26,698 bases of DNA from Chloroflexota bacterium (lineage in GTDB: Bacteria; Chloroflexota; UBA6077). Positions 25,442 to 26,698 of this stretch are shown one piece after another. Each line of letters starts with the position of its first letter. Position 1 is the stretch's first letter. The notes beneath the pieces are model-generated. The model was not told the origin of the DNA. It ran no database searches and was given only the letters and a program-made list of their open reading frames with translations. The stretch covers positions 1 to 26,698 of the forward strand of contig JAJZQR010000046.1 in the NCBI GenBank assembly GCA_021806765.1, written 5' to 3'. Both the position numbers and the translations under genes were made by a program.

Positions 25442-26262
25442 GGGGGATGGTGAACGCGAGCCCGGTCCATCCGCTGCTGCCGAAGCTGAAGGAACTCAAG
25501 CTTGGGGGAATGCTGGACAGTCTGGAGGTGAGGGCAGCCCAGGCCGTCCAGGGCGGATTATCGCCGGGAGAGTTCCTGGCGCTCTTGCTGGACGATGAAC
25601 TGGAGAGGCGGGAGCAGAGGAGGCTCACGGTGCGACTGAAGGAGGCGGGCTGCGAGACGGCCAAGACCCTGGCCCGCTTCGACTTCGCCGCCCTTCCCAG
25701 CTTGAACCGTTCCGTGGTGATGGATCTGGCCACCTGCGCCTTCGTGGCCAGACACGACAACCTGCTGATCTGTGGGCCGACGGGGGTGGGCAAGAGTCAC
25801 CTGGCCAACGCCCTAGCCTTCGAGGCAGTCCGACGGGGCTACCGGGTGGTGGTGAGGCCAGCCAGCCAACTGCTAGCCGAGTTGCACGCTTCTCGGGCCG
25901 ACGGCAGCTACGCCCGGAAGATGGTGAGGCTCGACCAGACAGATCTCCTGGTGCTGGACGACTTCGGCTTGCGCCCGCTGACCGCTCAGGCGGTGGACGA
26001 CCTCTACGAGATCATCACTCGCAGGTACGAAAAGCGGTCCATAGCGATCACCTCCAATCGGGCGATGGAGGAGTGGGCCGAGCTGTTCGGCAACGATCTG
26101 TTGGCCAGCGCCGCCCTGGATCGGCTGACTCACCATGCCCAGACGCTGGTCATCCGGGGCCGCAGCTACCGGCAACTGGGCCGGCGAAAGGAGGTGGAGA
26201 GCCGAGGAAACGACACGCCGACGGACGGGTTGGAGGACCCTACCGAAGGCTCTCCCAACTGA
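25438..26262 (+). CDS. istB: IS21-family helper ATPase IstB
   Basis: IstB is an AAA+ ATPase related to DnaC that selects the target and activates IstA. This 274-residue copy has an N-terminal helical region (about 1-100), Walker A GPTGVGKSH at residues 113-121, Walker B LLVLDDFG with D174 and D175, a sensor I region TSNRAMEEW, and a box VII-like DRLTHHAQTLVIRGRSYR. It has a short extension of about 25 residues after the family core. ATG 25438 overlaps the istA stop, so the two are coupled. It appears intact. Confidence 0.95.
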   Translation: MRGMVNASPVHPLLPKLKELKLGGMLDSLEVRAAQAVQGGLSPGEFLALLLDDELERREQRRLTVRLKEAGCETAKTLARFDFAALPSLNRSVVMDLATCAFVARHDNLLICGPTGVGKSHLANALAFEAVRRGYRVVVRPASQLLAELHASRADGSYARKMVRLDQTDLLVLDDFGLRPLTAQAVDDLYEIITRRYEKRSIAITSNRAMEEWAELFGNDLLASAALDRLTHHAQTLVIRGRSYRQLGRRKEVESRGNDTPTDGLEDPTEGSPN

Positions 26263-26310
26263 ATTCTCAAAGCCCGGGAAACTCGATTCCTGACGGCCCC
26301 CAAACTCGAT

Positions 26311-26382
26311 TCCGTGGTCTACACCAGGCGGCTATGCCCGGTCTACACCAGGCGGCTATGCCCGGTCTACACCGGGCGGCTA
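26311..26382 (-). repeat. Right-end 24-bp repeats of the IS21 element (inverted)
   Basis: Three units of 24 bases (26311-26334, 26335-26358, 26359-26382) are reverse complements of the left-end unit. Read on the minus strand the consensus is TAGCCGCCTGGTGTAGACC followed by GGGCA. The outermost six bases, TGTCAA on that strand, end the element. A shorter repeat, AACTCGATTCC, occurs twice just inside (26280-26290 and 26302-26312). Confidence 0.8.
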
Positions 26383-26388
26383 TTGACA

Positions 26389-26698
26389 ACCCCCACGCGC
26401 GTGGGGACGATTACACTCTTGGCCAACTCTGCGGCTTTCTCCGCGGTTCACCCCCACGCGCGTGGGGACGATGCAGTCCCCTTGCGAAGAGACAAGGCGA
26501 CGCGCGGTTCACCCCCACGCGCGTGGGGACGATGGCGGAATGGGCAGTTCCTTGAAGTCCGCAGCCGGTTCACCCCCACGCGCGTGGGGACGATCGCCTG
26601 ACCGCCATCTTCAGTGCTCTCAGCACCGGTTCACCCCCACGCGCGTGGGGACGATGTCGGCCTGGAGCGGATGGCCCCGCCTGGTGTACGGTTCACCC
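26389..26698 (-). CRISPR. CRISPR array, type I-E-like repeat, five spacers visible, cut by window end
   Basis: The 29-bp repeat runs CGGTTCACCC through a perfect 16-base palindrome (CCCCACGCGCGTGGGG) to ACGAT. Full copies lie at 26444-26472, 26505-26533, 26566-26594 and 26627-26655. A truncated first copy lies at 26389-26411 and a partial last copy at 26689-26698. Spacers are 32 bases (26412-26443, 26473-26504, 26534-26565, 26595-26626) and 33 bases (26656-26688). Length, spacing and the reverse-strand end GTGAACCG, like the type I-E 5' handle, suggest transcription from the minus strand, with the leader to the right outside the window. No cas genes are visible. Confidence 0.95.

Larger units (their letters stand above)
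23688..26388 (+). mobile_element. IS21-family insertion sequence, apparently complete
   Basis: The element carries an istA-istB pair in the usual overlapping order and has terminal dinucleotides TG and CA: it starts TGTACCAGTCG at 23688 and ends, read inward from the right, TGTCAATAGCC at 26388. Inside each end are several copies of a 24-bp unit in opposite orientations, as expected of IstA binding sites. IS21-family elements often have such multiple end repeats. The left boundary is placed at TGT 23688 by analogy, and I see no target duplication. The right end contains TTGACA (26383-26388), a perfect -35 box that points outward. Ends of IS21 are known to form a promoter when two copies abut. 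Length is about 2.7 kb. Confidence 0.8.

Overview
The window looks like an accessory, defence-rich region of a GC-rich bacterium. It has no housekeeping genes, several decayed transposase fragments, an IS21-type element and the edge of a type I-E-like CRISPR array. The first 4.2 kb is visibly less GC-rich than the rest and joins it at a scar of broken genes, so it probably arrived separately. The phylum cannot be fixed from the sequence alone.

Layout. (1) 1-4208, plus strand: the 3' half of a BREX locus of type 4 flavour, with pglZ, brxL, a 65-residue Cys-pair protein and a broken cysteine desulfurase. BREX type 4 is the subtype linked to a PAPS-reductase-like (DndC-related) protein, so a sulfur-donating desulfurase fits it. 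The upstream BREX genes lie outside the window. (2) 4209-5150: a scar with gene fragments, including a truncated transposase-like ORF. (3) 5165-7607, minus strand: a tight three-gene operon (WYL-type regulator, PD-(D/E)XK nuclease-like protein, unknown 177-aa protein) joined by ATGA overlaps. (4) 7892-10185, plus strand: an ARPP-1-type protein and a membrane-anchored protein with two copies of one domain, separated and followed by hairpins.

(5) 10528-20647, plus strand, possibly to 21776: the most unusual block. It holds a PD-(D/E)XK protein, two tandem UvrD-like helicases that each carry a C-terminal RecB-like nuclease with a Cys cluster (AdnA/AdnB-like arrangement), a GIY-YIG-like protein, a NucS-like PD-(D/E)XK protein and another probable PD-(D/E)XK protein. 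The first three genes overlap. The second helicase is split by a frameshift just before motif VI. I read the block as a candidate multi-nuclease helicase defence or DNA-processing system. That is inference.

(6) 21777-23687: a frameshifted DDE transposase remnant, a small unknown gene and a gene-poor stretch. (7) 23688-26388: an apparently intact IS21-family element (istA, istB) with arrays of a 24-bp repeat inside each end. Its right end lies exactly inside a CRISPR repeat. (8) 26389-26698: a CRISPR array with 29-bp repeats and 32-33-bp spacers that runs off the window. No cas genes are visible.
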